64,000 bases of DNA from Trissonchulus latispiculum. Lineage: Eukaryota > Nematoda > Enoplea > Enoplida > Ironidae. This document shows positions 31,785-41,808 of the stretch, one piece after another; the first letter of the stretch is position 1; each line of letters starts with the position of its first letter. The position numbers and the translations under genes are program-made. The stretch is taken from the NCBI GenBank assembly GCA_030248195.1, contig JASAND010023854.1:1-64000 (forward strand). Direction: 5' to 3'. The notes under the pieces are model-generated. The model was not told the origin of the DNA. It did not search any database and was given only the letters and a program-made list of their open reading frames with translations.

Positions 31785-32499
31785 CATTTCCTACAGGGGG
31801 GGGGGGGCTGGGCTTATTCTAGGGATTTTTTCTTGGGGGGGGGGGGGCCCCCCCAAAGGTCCGAGGGGCAAGGAATTTTTGGGGGGGGGGGGCGAAAATT
31901 TTTCGAAAAATATGCTAAAAATAGCGCTATTTTTCTGGCATATACTATAAAAGTTGATTTTCATAGCAAAAATAAGCAGATTTAGTGTTGAAAAGGGCAA
32001 AAATTGAGTAAAAATCTCCGGCGAAGCCGGAAAATTTTTGAAAATTTGGCCTTCTGAGCGATTTTTTCAGGGCAAAAGTTGGTACCAAAAGGGGCACCCA
32101 CTTTTTTTGGGGGGGGGCGATTTTTGGGGGGGGGGAAGGGTGTTTTTTGGGGGGGCCCCCCACCCCCCCCCACTAGAATAAGCCCAGGGGGGTGGAGGGG
32201 GCCCCGCAGAAATTCGCCTCCCAGACTTAGGTCACCCCCCCCAGGATTTGGGCCTTTCCCCCCAGAACTCTAAAATGCCCTGCTATGCCATGCCATGCCA
32301 ATGCTAAATCAAAAATAGGGTTTTGAGGGTAAATTTTGAAAAAATTTTACCCATTTTTAAGCATTTTTTAGCTATTTTAAGCTTAAATTTAAGTTAAAAA
32401 TAGTTAATTTTTAGCTCAGCTGCGAAAAATTGCTATTTATTTTAGGCAATTTTTGAAAAATTCTTGCCCCACAGAAATTGATGCCTAGGAAAAAGCCAG
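31785..32499. mobile_element. Non-autonomous element, TTTTTCCTA TIR, copy 1 (nested host)
   Basis: The right end GCCTAGGAAAAAGCCAG (to 32499) and a shortened left end (TTTCCTACAGGG near 31786) match the ends of 36435-36815. The interior (CCCCGCAGAAATTCGCC, CTCCCAGACTTAGGTC, AGGATTTGGGCC) also matches that copy. The left G run has been invaded by the CTGGGCTTATTCTAG element, so the copy is in two pieces (31785-31807 and 32188-32499). Confidence 0.75.
31808..32187. mobile_element. CTGGGCTTATTCTAG element, copy 2
   Basis: Same 15-bp inverted ends as copy 1 and almost identical interior, including TATGCTAAAAATAGCGCTAT and the CCGGCGAAGCCGG hairpin. It is flanked by GGGGG on both sides, consistent with a 5-bp TSD in a G run but not provable there. 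It is shorter than copy 1 mostly because G/C runs are shorter. Confidence 0.85.
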
Positions 32500-32792
32500 T
32501 TATATATATATATATGAACCAGTTTCTGTAAGGTTCGACCAGGTGCAGCGTTTTATTTTCAAAATCAGATTTCATCAATATTTCGTCATTTTTATTTTCT
32601 GAACGTCATTTTTATTTTCTGAACGTCATTTTTATTTGTCCAACGTCAAATATGAATTTTTGCAGAAATGCAGTTTTGTTTTGATTTTAGGTTATATTCC
32701 TAATTTAGGTTGAATTTTACATTGTTGGTGTGTGTTGCTTCATATTTCACATTGTCCCGCTAATATATATATTCTAACTTACATACTCATAT

Positions 32793-33076
32793 CAGGCCCG
32801 CACCCAGGATTTCGAAAAGGTGTGGTCCAAGGCAAAACGGAAAGGGGATTCTGGGGGGCGGAGCCCTCCAGAAGTTGAAGAATTTTTGCATTTTTGCCCA
32901 AAAATGGAACATTGCATGTTTATTTCTTGTAAAAAGCATATTATCGCGCCGAAGGCGCGAAAATTTTTCAAAAATAGCTGTTTTTGCCATACAAATAGCA
33001 AAAAATTTTCCATTTTGTCACTCCAAAAGGGGGGTCTAGACCTCTTGAACCCCCCGCCCCCGTGGGTACGGGCCTG
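32793..33076. mobile_element. hAT-like MITE (CAGGCCCG TIR)
   Basis: Ends CAGGCCCGCACCC and GGGTACGGGCCTG are inverted; ACTCATAT is duplicated exactly at 32785-32792 and 33077-33084. Interior landmarks are TCTGGGGGGCGGAGCCCTCC, AGAAGTTGAAGAATTTTTGC and a GCGCCGAAGGCGC hairpin (32947-32959). The 284-bp length, 8-bp TSD and CAGG end fit a hAT MITE. Related incomplete copies occur at 36885, 38283 and 52090. Confidence 0.93.
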
Positions 33077-33084
33077 ACTCATAT

Positions 33085-34630
33085 AATAATATCTGGTGTC
33101 AATGTATGTATCATGTCTTTGAGCATTAACAGTGACGAGAACAACCCGATACAGTTTGGGGGGCCGGGGGGGGGAGAAGTTGAAGAGATTTTTTCCTTTT
33201 TAGATGAAATCATTCTTAAAATCTTTACATAGTTCTTTTCATTTTGCAGAAACAAGAAAATTTACAGTTTTTGACCGAAAATAATAATAATTTTCTGCTA
33301 AAATCGCACGACATTTTACGCTTTTTATACCAAAAAATCTGGTAAAAACTTTGGAAATATGCGTATACGCGCGAGCGAAATTTTGTTGACATGCCTTTTT
33401 TCTGTTTTTCCTGTTTTCTTTTTCCTATACCGTCAAATCGCGACGACGGGGCTGCCCTCCAGATCCATCCCTAGTAGTTATAACATTTATATATACAATA
33501 AACGTTCTTAAACATCCTGGTCTGTACGTATATAAGCTCTCATTCCATTCTAGCCGAGATAATCCGAAGAGAAAGTTTTCATTTTTCAAAAAAATGTTCA
33601 GCGAAAATGGTATGAGAAGCATGCATCAAAACGCAATTGAAGGATGTAGCATGAAGTCTCGTAATCTATGGCTTTGTATATAGATATACTGATTGACTAC
33701 TCAAACATAGTCGAAGCTTAACATAAATCAAAAGGACTATATAGCGCGGGGGTTTGGGGGCGGCAGCCCCCAAAATCTGAGCATTTTTTGAAAAATCACT
33801 GTTAAAACATAATAGAAACTTTGCATCCTTTTTTAAATTTGTGTGCTACTTCCACATTTTGGCTTGGTCATTCTTTCGTCATTTTTATTTTGGCGTCGTC
33901 AAAACTATTGTTCATTTCTGCAAACGACGCTATTTTTGACCAAAAAAACCCTAGCCGGGTAGTAGTGGTAAGTCTATTTTTCGACCTTCATGGATTTCGC
34001 CCATTTTCACATATTTTGGAGGCTATGACAGTAGAATAATAATGGCGCAATCCGTATCTCAAAATTCCTTCCTTATCGTTCTGGGCAAGACCCCAAAATT
34101 GAGGGTTCCAGCCAGTTTTTCGTCCCTCATACCCAGCGCCTGTCTAACTCAAATTGTGCTGGTTCTGCTGCAGGCAGCACATCCATGTTTTAGAAACAAG
34201 AAATATAATTATGACACAAATGCCAACAAATTCACGGCAAAATCACACTTGCTTTCCACCTATGGTTTCAATGGCACTATTAATATTTATATGTACAAAT
34301 CACATTTTCAGCCGTTTTAATGACAAAAACATTCAACCATGATGTAAACTTATCACTAGGCAGTAGGCAGTGGTTTTAGACTCGAAAACTTCATTGCCAC
34401 GATGTTTCTAAGTCCAAAATAAAATCAATATGCAGTCGGAAAGTCCATAATACAGTTAAAAACGCGTATATATATTTCTCGCAATAATAAACACTTTAGG
34501 GCAAAAATTTGGACTTTCTTGAAAAATTTGCAACGCTTACCGTAAAAATACCTAAATTTTGGTCATTGTTCGCGGTTGGGGGGGGATGGAAGTCTCCCCA
34601 AAAAAGTTTTGCGGGAGGTTCGAAAAAAGG
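33085..34630. repeat. Dispersed segment 33170-33940 (also at 38625-39390) and flanks
   Basis: 33170-33940 is collinear with 38625-39390: GAAGTTGAAGA, AACAAGAAAATTT, GCGAAAATGGTATGAGAA, GGCGGAAGCCCCCAAAATCTGAG / GGCGGCAGCCCCC, and TTCGTCATTTTTATTTTGGCG appear in the same order. No gene is supported. 33960-34630 is AT-rich and unassigned; the plus-strand frame 34042-34320 has no recognised domain. Confidence 0.7.
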
Positions 34631-34639
34631 GCTGGTGGG

Positions 34640-35034
34640 CAGGGGCGGATCCAGGGGGGGGGGGGCCCGCCCCCCCCCGTCGCGATTCGAAGGTAGGAAA
34701 AATTAAGGAGAGAAAGAGGAAAAAGAGCAAAAAACCAAAAAATTTTGCGCCTTCGGCGCGAATTTTCTACTTTTTAGCCGCATATTTATTGCATTTGTGA
34801 AGAAAAAGTTGAAATGCGTCCGATTTTCGGAGAAAATTACCATTTTTGCCTAAAAATGTCGATAATTTTAAAAAATTTGTTCAGTTCTTCAGTATAAAAA
34901 GAATTAAAGATCCGAGTACCGATTTTATTGCAAAAACAAAAAATTTCTTCAACTTCTGGGGGGCTCCGCCCCCCAGACTCCCCGCTGGAAACATTTTGCC
35001 GCCCCCCCGTCACGAAATCCTGGATCCGCCAGTG
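34640..35034. mobile_element. hAT-like MITE (GGCGGATCCAGG TIR)
   Basis: Left end CAGGGGCGGATCCAGG and right end CCTGGATCCGCCAGTG match over 14 of 16 positions when inverted; CTGGTGGG is duplicated exactly at 34632-34639 and 35035-35042. Inside are a GCGCCTTCGGCGC hairpin (34747-34759) and, near the right end, the inverse of the AGAAGTTGAAGAA...GGGGGGCGGAGCCCCCC block found in the CAGGCCCG family, so the two families share a subterminal module. Confidence 0.93.
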
Positions 35035-35389
35035 CTGGTGGGGGAAATTCCCCCCCTCGGCGAAGTCGCTCACAAGGGGTCGCGAAATTGCTCCCACAAG
35101 GGGTTAGAAAATTGCCCAAAAAATAGGTTTTACGGCTAAAATTTCCAAAAATTTTCCGGCTTCGCCGGAATTTTCACTTAAAATTACTATTTTTTAGCTA
35201 AAAAACGTCCAGAAAACGTGTTTTAGCTTAAAAATTGCTGTTTCTTGCTAAAAATAGGCTAAAATAGCTTAAAAATAGATTTCAAAAGTACCCCTAAGAA
35301 AAATCGCTCTCACAAGGGGTACCCAAATTTGCTTCCACAAGGGTCAGTGAAATTTGACCTCCCGTTCAGGTATGGGACTACCCCTCTCC

Positions 35390-36105
35390 CAGTGTTTTTT
35401 TGCTCAAAAACGCGTGTAATTACACACTTTTTTCTGGAAAATAGCAAAAAAATTTTGGCGACTGTGTAACGTTACACCAAAATTTTGGACAAATTTTACC
35501 AAATGGTCGGAACTTTTTCCAATGCTCATTCATTTGTTTCCATATATTTACCGTTTCTGGGGGGCTTCGCCCCCCAGACCCCCCTTTAGCACCATGTCTT
35601 GCATTTTATTTTCGTTATTATTTAAGTAATAGTTATATGGCTATATGCATATTATATTTGCTATATTTGTTCGTTCTTGTATTAAAAACGCTTAAACACC
35701 AAAATTTTTCAGTTTATAATGCAAAATTTAACTGGTTCCTTGCAAAGTTTTGTGCTACAGGAGGCCTTTCGAAAAATTATGCTCCTTCGGTGTATATACT
35801 GGTGTTTTCCTTCGTTCTATCAAGTCAAAACCAATAATCATCGATGTAACTGCTCAATTTTTTAATTTTGTAGATCTGATTTGGTGAAACTCCAAATATT
35901 GCTGTAAATAAGATGTTAAAATTTTACTTATATATAATTTTTTAACGGAATAATTTTGTTAACAATAAAATTGTGTACATGTGTTAAGCAAAACGCGAGC
36001 AAATTAGGAATTTTTAGGATGTTACACACTTCTTTCTGAAAAATAGCAAAAAATTTTGGAGAGGTGTGTAACGTTACACATAAGCCGTCGGCGAAAAAAA
36101 CACTG
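35390..36105. mobile_element. hAT-like element (CAGTGTTTTTTT TIR), copy 1
   Basis: Ends CAGTGTTTTTTT and AAAAAAACACTG; flanks CCCTCTCC (35382-35389) and CCCTCCCC (36106-36113) are a 7/8 match, a slightly decayed 8-bp TSD. Palindromes of the form GTGTAACGTTACAC lie near both ends (35465-35478, 36065-36078), with GTGTAATTACAC at 35415, as expected of transposase binding sites. A GGGGGGCTTCGCCCCCC hairpin is at 35559-35575. A second copy starts at 48986. The 66-residue frame 35637-35837 is unrecognised. Confidence 0.8.
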
Positions 36106-36113
36106 CCCTCCCC

Positions 36114-36434
36114 CCAAATCGACCTTCGGTTCGGCCGACCACCCCCTAAAAACTTTCAACCCCTTCTCTAATATTTTTGAAAAATTTTAGCAAAAAATTC
36201 GAAACTTTCAAAAAATCAGCAAAAAATTGCTATGTAATATTCGCTTAATTACCTTACAAATTTCTAAAAATAGCTGAAAATTTAGAAAATTTTTCACTTT
36301 AAACGAAAAACCGATTTTTCGCCGACCCCCCCCCCTCTCGAAAATTTTTCTTAGCCCTGCCCCCAAATCGACTCGACCACCCTCCCAATTTTTTGTCAGA
36401 TCCCCTCTCTACATTATTTGGACCCCCCACCCCC
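36114..36434. other. C-rich and AT-rich spacer
   Basis: No gene. Repeated AAAATTT/AAAAATTG tracts and C runs suggest eroded non-autonomous elements; I cannot place their ends. Confidence 0.45.
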
Positions 36435-36815
36435 CTGGCTTTTTCCTACAGGGCGGGGGTGGGCCCCCCCAGAATTTCGTCCCCTCCCAGACTTGGTCGC
36501 CCCCCCCCCAGGATTAGGGCCTTCCCCCCCAAAACTTTTAAGTGCCCGGAAAAATAGGGTTTTGAGGGTGAATTTTGAAAAAATTTGCCGGCTGCGCCGG
36601 ATTTTTAGACATTTTAAGCATTTTTTAGCTATTTTAAGCTTAAATTTAGGTTAAAAATACTTAATATTTTAGCTCAGTAGCAAAAAATAGCTATTTTTTA
36701 AACATTTTTCGAAAAAATTTTCCCCCCCCCCAGCAATCCGTGCCCCGCCCAGACCTGGGGGGGGACCGTCCCCCAGACTTCCCCCCCCAGAAATTTTTGC
36801 CTAGGAAAAAGCCAG
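36435..36815. mobile_element. Non-autonomous element, CTGGCTTTTTCCTA TIR, copy 2
   Basis: Ends CTGGCTTTTTCCTA and TAGGAAAAAGCCAG form a 14-bp perfect inverted repeat, flanked by CCCCC on both sides (a possible 5-bp TSD in a C run). The interior matches 31785-32499 and includes a GCCGGCTGCGCCGG hairpin near 36590. With the CTGGCATTTTTTAG and CTGGGCTTATTCTAG elements it forms a group with CTGG ends and 5-bp TSDs. Confidence 0.82.
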
Positions 36816-36884
36816 CCCCCACTTTTTTCGCCAGCCACTCCTATGCCCCCCCGCCTTGGCCTTGCACCTATGCAATGCCTGTCC

Positions 36885-37640
36885 CAGGCCCGCACCCAGG
36901 ATTTTGTAAAGGGGGAGGGTCCAAGCCAAAGTGCGAGGGGGTCTGGGGGCGGGGCCCCCCAGAAGAAGAAGAAGAAGAAGACGTTTATTCTCAGAAGCCG
37001 CCGGCTTTACAATGCTACGACAAGATACGTTACAATGAACAACCTACAAGATCCGGCGTTCCTCACCAAACATAGTTACAACATAGTTACGATACAGAAA
37101 CTGTCAATAGCAGAGTAAAGTAACGGCTACGAGAATAGGGCAGAGGAGGACGAATAAGTGGTCACCTAACCCCCCGCCCTTTCAAATAGTTGTTCAGATT
37201 TAGAGAAAATAAAGCATTACTGAAAGCTGTAGGGTTATCCAACGCGACAATCCACTGTGGAAGACTGTTCCATAATTTAGGAAAACGGTAGAAAAAGGAG
37301 TTCCTTACGTAGTCCAAATGAGCAACTGGCCGTACAAGTTGCAAATTATGCGAGTTTCGATCGAGATTTGGTTTATAAGTAAAATAACTAGAGACATCCA
37401 TGTTTACATTTTCTTTCAGAATTTGGAATCCCATTTTTAGATCAAAGTATAATCGACGTAATTCTAGACTTTGCAGACCTAGCCTACGTAGACGTTCTTC
37501 ATAGGATAAATGCCGGACCTCTGGTATGCGTTTAGTGTAGTTTCTCTGTACTTTCTCAATTATATCAATGAAGTTGAAGAATTTATACCAGAAGTTGAAG
37601 AATTTTTGCATTTGCGCCAAAAATCAGTATAGCCATTGGG
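36885..37640. mobile_element. CAGGCCCG MITE fragment split by a LINE
   Basis: 36885-36965 carries the left end (CAGGCCCGCACCCAGG) and the GGCGGGGCC block ending CCAGAAG; 37586-37640 resumes at CCAGAAGTTGAAGAATTTTTGC. The intervening DNA is the LINE 3' fragment. The right end of the MITE is missing. Confidence 0.7.
36961..37585 (-). pseudogene. LINE 3' end (RT C-terminus, 3' UTR, CTT tail)
   Basis: On the minus strand, 37162-37570 encodes the C-terminal part of a non-LTR retrotransposon ORF2: IEKVQRNYTKRIPEVRHLSY, then ERLRRLGLQSLELRRLYFDL, a VRNSFFYRFPKLWNSLP motif, and a stop after KGRGVR. This is the familiar end of CR1/Jockey-type polymerases. A ~170-bp 3' UTR follows and ends in (CTT)n at 36962-36985, a short-repeat tail as in CR1-group elements. 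The copy is 5'-truncated, as is usual for target-primed reverse transcription, and sits in the CAGGCCCG MITE. Confidence 0.85.
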
Positions 37641-38216
37641 GGAAAACCCACATTTTCGGATTTTGGCTGGAACTTTTTTATTATAAGGGTTATATATCTG
37701 AGAACTTTATATACCATCGTACTTGGAGTACTTAAAACTTTCTTTTAAGCCTATTTGCACTTCTTTAGGTTGTGCCGTTAGAGCGGTATAATGCAAAAAG
37801 TAGCGGGTGAAAAATCCAATTGGGGGGGAACCCAAATGGGGGGAAAATAAACCCACCCCTCACAGGTCTTAAAAATTGTTCTATCGCAATTCTGACACTT
37901 CCAGTGTAAAATTCAACCCTTTTTAGTTAGTATGAACCGAAAAGGTAAGCAAAATTGTCCGAATCTGACCGCATAGGATGACGCAGCGTGCTCGATAGTA
38001 CCGTGCTATAGTCTCTAATTGTTTCCGTGTTGAGTTGTTAAAAAATTTTTCAAAAAAAAATTGGGTGGGTTTTCCCCCAAAGTGGGTTTTTTCCCCGCCA
38101 CGTTTGGCAATGTGCCAGACTAACAGTACAGCGAATCGGTCTAATTTTGGCTGTGTGCAATGAGGAAGAGTTGCCATCATTGCACATATTTGCAAAACTT
38201 TTCTAGCCCAACCCAG
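37641..38216. repeat. Dispersed segment, copy 1 (also at 51615-51872)
   Basis: 37940-38216 matches 51615-51872 closely, including GTAAGCAAAATTGTCCGAAT, GTGCTCGATAGTACCGTGCT and AATTTTGGCTGTGTGCAA. The copies diverge at CCAACCCAG, where a CACCGGCGTATCCAGG element begins here. The remainder (37641-37939) is unassigned. Confidence 0.75.
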
Positions 38217-38540
38217 CACCGGCGTATCCAGGATTTTGAAAAGGGGTGGGTCCAAAAAATTTTTATCCTCCCCCCCCCACAGCAGGCCCGCACCCAGGAT
38301 TTTGAAAAGGGGGGGGGTCCAAGCTAAAACGCAAGGGGGGTCTGGGGGGCGGAGCCCTCCAGAAGTTGAAGAATTTTTGCATTTTTGCCCAAAAACAGTA
38401 CGTTGGACGTCTATTTCTTGCAAAAAGCAAATTATCGCGCGAAAATTTTTTAAAAATAGCTGTTTTCGCCATAAAAATAGCAAAAATTTTCCATTTTGTC
38501 ATCCCAAAAGGTCTAGACCCCTTGAACCCCCCCCTGGCCT
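38217..38540. mobile_element. Two adjacent hAT-like MITE fragments
   Basis: One left end (CACCGGCGTATCCAGG) is at 38217, related to the GGCGGATCCAGG family; a second (CAGGCCCGCACCCAGG) starts at 38283 and continues with the GGGGGGCGGAGCCCTCC block and AGAAGTTGAAGAATTTTTGC. The GCGCC hairpin of the intact MITE is collapsed to TCGCGCGAAAA at 38435. No right ends or TSDs are seen. Confidence 0.65.
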
Positions 38541-39545
38541 TGCCCCCCAGGACCACCCAACTGCACTGTTTTTATCCAGTTCAGTTCAACAACAGACTGC
38601 ACAAGCGAAGCACATACTCACCCTCCCAGAAGTTGAAGAAAGTTTTTGCTTTTTGTATGAAATTGTTCTTCAAATCTTTTAATTTCTTTCATCTTGCAGA
38701 AACAAGAAAATTTGTAAAAATTAACAATTTTTGTGCTAAAATCGAATGACATTTTAGACTTTTTCTATCTGAAAATCTGGTGAAAATGTTGGAAATATTA
38801 ATATACAAACGTACGTATGTATACGCACTCGCTAAATTTGTGGATATATACGTATATATGCCTTTTCCTGTCTACTTTTCTTGCCTTCAAATCGCCACGA
38901 CGGGACTGCCATCCAGATCCATCCCTAGTAGTTTTTAACATTTACGCGATAAAAGTTCTTAAATACTGGCATGCTCGGATCGGTAGCTCGCATGCCGAGA
39001 CCACCCGAAGAGAAAGTTTTCAAAAAATGTTCAGCGAAAATGGTATGAGAAACGTGCATCAAAAATGCAATTGAAGGATGTAGCATGAAGTCTCGTAATT
39101 TACGTACGGCTTAATACTGATTGACTATTCAAACTTTGTCGAAGCCTAACATAAATTACAAAGACAATATAGAGTAGAGCGGTGGATTGGGGGCGGAAGC
39201 CCCCAAAATCTGAGAAATTTTTTAAAAAATCACGGCTAAAACATAATAGAAACCTTGCATTCTTTTTTTAAATTTGGTGCTACTTCCACATTTTGGCTTG
39301 GTAATTCTTTCGTCATTTTTATTTTGGCGTTGTCAAAGCTATTGTTCATTTCTGCAAACGACGCTATTTTTGACCAAAATAACCTAGACTGAATCTCCTG
39401 CTTTAAATGTAGGTAGAAACGTTTATGACTCACAATATTTCGAATTTGAAATAACCTGTTCCAATAGTTTGAATTTTGATTTATATATACACGTTTAAGT
39501 ACAGAATAATGTAAATGAACACACTAATCGCGCCACAGGCGCGAA
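38541..39545. repeat. Dispersed segment, copy 2 (partner of 33170-33940)
   Basis: Collinear with 33170-33940. The duplicated DNA is non-coding, AT-rich and contains a GGGGGCGGAAGCCCCC hairpin near 39188. Short frames here are not supported. Confidence 0.7.
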
Positions 39546-39780
39546 AATTTTTTTTTTTTTTTTTTTTTCAATAGTTTGGTAAAAAATAACTCCCGGCGGT
39601 GGAGGTGGGGGGGGGGGGGAAAAAAAGCGTTGGGGGGGGGGGGCCCCCCCCCCCCCCCCCCTGGCGGCGCCCCCCGGCCCAGGGAAAAATTTTTTGTTAA
39701 GAGAGATAGGTGTGTGGTTTTTTTATAATTTTTTTTGGGTGGGGGAAAAAAAAAAAATATATATTGTTGTTATTTTTTAA
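39546..39780. other. Homopolymer-rich, probably unreliable sequence
   Basis: A run of 18-19 T, runs of 12-13 G, 15 or more C, and 10-13 A occur within 230 bases with little other content. This looks like a sequencing or gap-filling artefact more than biology. It separates the dispersed segment from a hairpin at 39783. Confidence 0.55.
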
Positions 39781-39782
39781 TC

Positions 39783-39808
39783 AGGTAGTGCGCGTCAGCG
39801 CACTACCT
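39783..39808. other. 11-bp hairpin, same design as the element-H terminus
   Basis: Arms AGGTAGTGCGC and GCGCACTACCT with loop GTCA form a perfect 11-bp stem and 4-nt loop, the same dimensions as the hairpins at 1595 and 23732 but with a different sequence. CTAG directly overlaps the right edge. It may be the end of another hairpin-terminated element. Confidence 0.6.
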
Positions 39809-40330
39809 AGAATAGGGAAAAAAGGCGCATTGCGCACTGTTGGATCATAGTTTCCCCTGTTGCCGGCGGAGGAGTTGAGGTAGAGCCTTCATATTTTACC
39901 AGTAGAAACCCCTTCACGAGGGGTACATGCTGTGCAAATTTGAGCAAAATTGGTCGAGCCGTTTTTGAGATATGGCAGATTGAATTTTTCAGTGCACGAC
40001 TTTCTCTCCATTTCCCCCCCCCCCCCTAGAGGTCGGAGGTCTTAGATTTCCTATACCATATGGGGTTTTTTTTGAACAACTTTTTCCCGATTTCTGGGGA
40101 AATGAGTATGGAGTAGGTATGACCTTCCCATAGGCCTGTGTACATAGCAGGATTTCGATTTTTTCGAAGATAGTTTTTTTCCAAAATGGTCAAATCGTAA
40201 ATTCGGGTAAACTTTTGTTTGGCTGGGACAATGGGGCTGGGGTTGGCTATGGAGTATTCCCCCATGGGGTAGATGAGCACAAAGCATATGAATTTCGGAT
40301 CTGTCCCCTGTGGCTTGCTGGCCAGGGGTC
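39809..40330. other. Unassigned repeat-like spacer
   Basis: Contains GGGGTACATGCTGTGCAAAT and TTTTTGAGATATGGCAGATT, similar to the stretch at 29750-29930 read in the other direction. No gene supported. Confidence 0.45.
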
Positions 40331-41808
40331 ACTAGTTAACGTGTAAAAGGGGGGGGTCTGGGCCTACGGAGTAGGCAGCCCTATACATAAGAGCTGCTGG
40401 GCTGAGGTTTCGTATTCGAATAGGAACCCCTATATGGTGAATCTAAAAGGCCCATTAGTTTCGCTGTAGGACCTATCCATGTGGCTGGGGGGCACCCTGA
40501 TGGTGCTGGGCCCAACCGTGTCGCAACTCCAACTTTAGCCTCTTATACAGAAAGATCCACAGTGAGCAGGTCTTTCTTATTTGGGATTTGGGGTGGGGTG
40601 CGGGGGACTACAGCATAGACTATAGTAGGTTTCGCCCGGACCCCTGTGGCGCCCTGGCCAGGGGTCCGGACCGGGGACCGGGCCCAAAATGGCCAAAAAT
40701 CGATTTTTCCAAATGTGGCCAAGTTGTGTATCAAATGATAGCCCGTGGTGAGGCGAACATTTTTTGTCATTGGAGGACCCCTCCAAAGTGGACCCACCGG
40801 CCTGTGGCGCCCTGACCAGGGTCCGGACCGGTCCAAAATGGCCAAAAATCGATTTTTCCAAAAGTGGCCAAGTTTGGTATCAAATGAAAGCCCTTGGTGA
40901 GGCGAACATTTTTTGTCATTGGAGGACCCCTCCAAAGTGGACCCACCGGCCTGTGGCGCCCTGACCAGGGTCCGGACCGGTCCAAAATGGCCAAAAATCG
41001 ATTTTTCCAAAAGTGGCCAAGTTTGGTATTAAATGAAAGCCCTTGGTGAGGCGAACATTTTTTGTCATTGAAGGACCCCTCCAAAGTGGACCCAGCGGCC
41101 TGTGGCGCCCTGACCAGGGTCCGGACTGGTCAAAAATCGATTTTTTAAAAAATTTCCAACTTTGGTATCAAATGAAAGCCTTTGGTGAGGCGAACATTTT
41201 TTATCATTAGAAGACCCCTCCAAAGTGGACCCAGCGGCCTGTGGCGCCCTGACCAGGGTCCGGACTGGTCAAAAATCGGTTTTTCAAAAAATTTCCAACT
41301 TTGGTATCAAATGAAAGCCCTTAATGAGGCGAACATTTTTTGTCATTGGAGGACCCCTCCAAAGTGGACCCAGCGGCCTGTGGCGCCCTGACCAGGGTCC
41401 GGACTGGTCAAAAATCGATTTTTAAAAAAATTTCCAACTTTGGTATCAAATGAAAGCCTTTGGTGAGGCGAACATTTTTTATCATTAGAAGACCCCTCCA
41501 AAGTGGACCCACCGGCCTGTGGCGCCCTGACCAGGGTCCGGACTGGTCAAAAATCGGTTTTTCAAAAAATTTCCAACTTTGGTATCAAATGAAAGCCCTT
41601 GGTGAGGCGAACATTTTTTGTCATTGGAGGACCCCTCCAAAGTGGACCCAGCGGCGTGTGGCGCCCTGACCAGGGTGCGGAATGGTCAAAAAACGATTTT
41701 TTAAAAAATTTCCAACTTTGGTATCAAATGAAAGCCCTTGCTGAGGCGAACATTTTTTATCATTGCAAGACCCCTCCAAAGTGGACCCACCGGCCTGTGG
41801 CGCCCTGA
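40331..41808 (-). mobile_element. Family-G repeat, copy 3 (inverted), with ~139-149-bp array
   Basis: 40331-40690 is the G tail inverted (GGCCTACGGAGTAGGCAGCC, CTATATGGTGAATCTA, GCAACTCCAACTTTAGCC). 40690-41800 holds about eight array units on the opposite strand to copy 2. The first units are ~149 bp (with GGACCGGTCCAAAATGG); later ones are ~139 bp because the GGCCAAAA block is shortened. The array ends abruptly at 41808 at the next array. Open frames are repeat artefacts. Confidence 0.8.
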
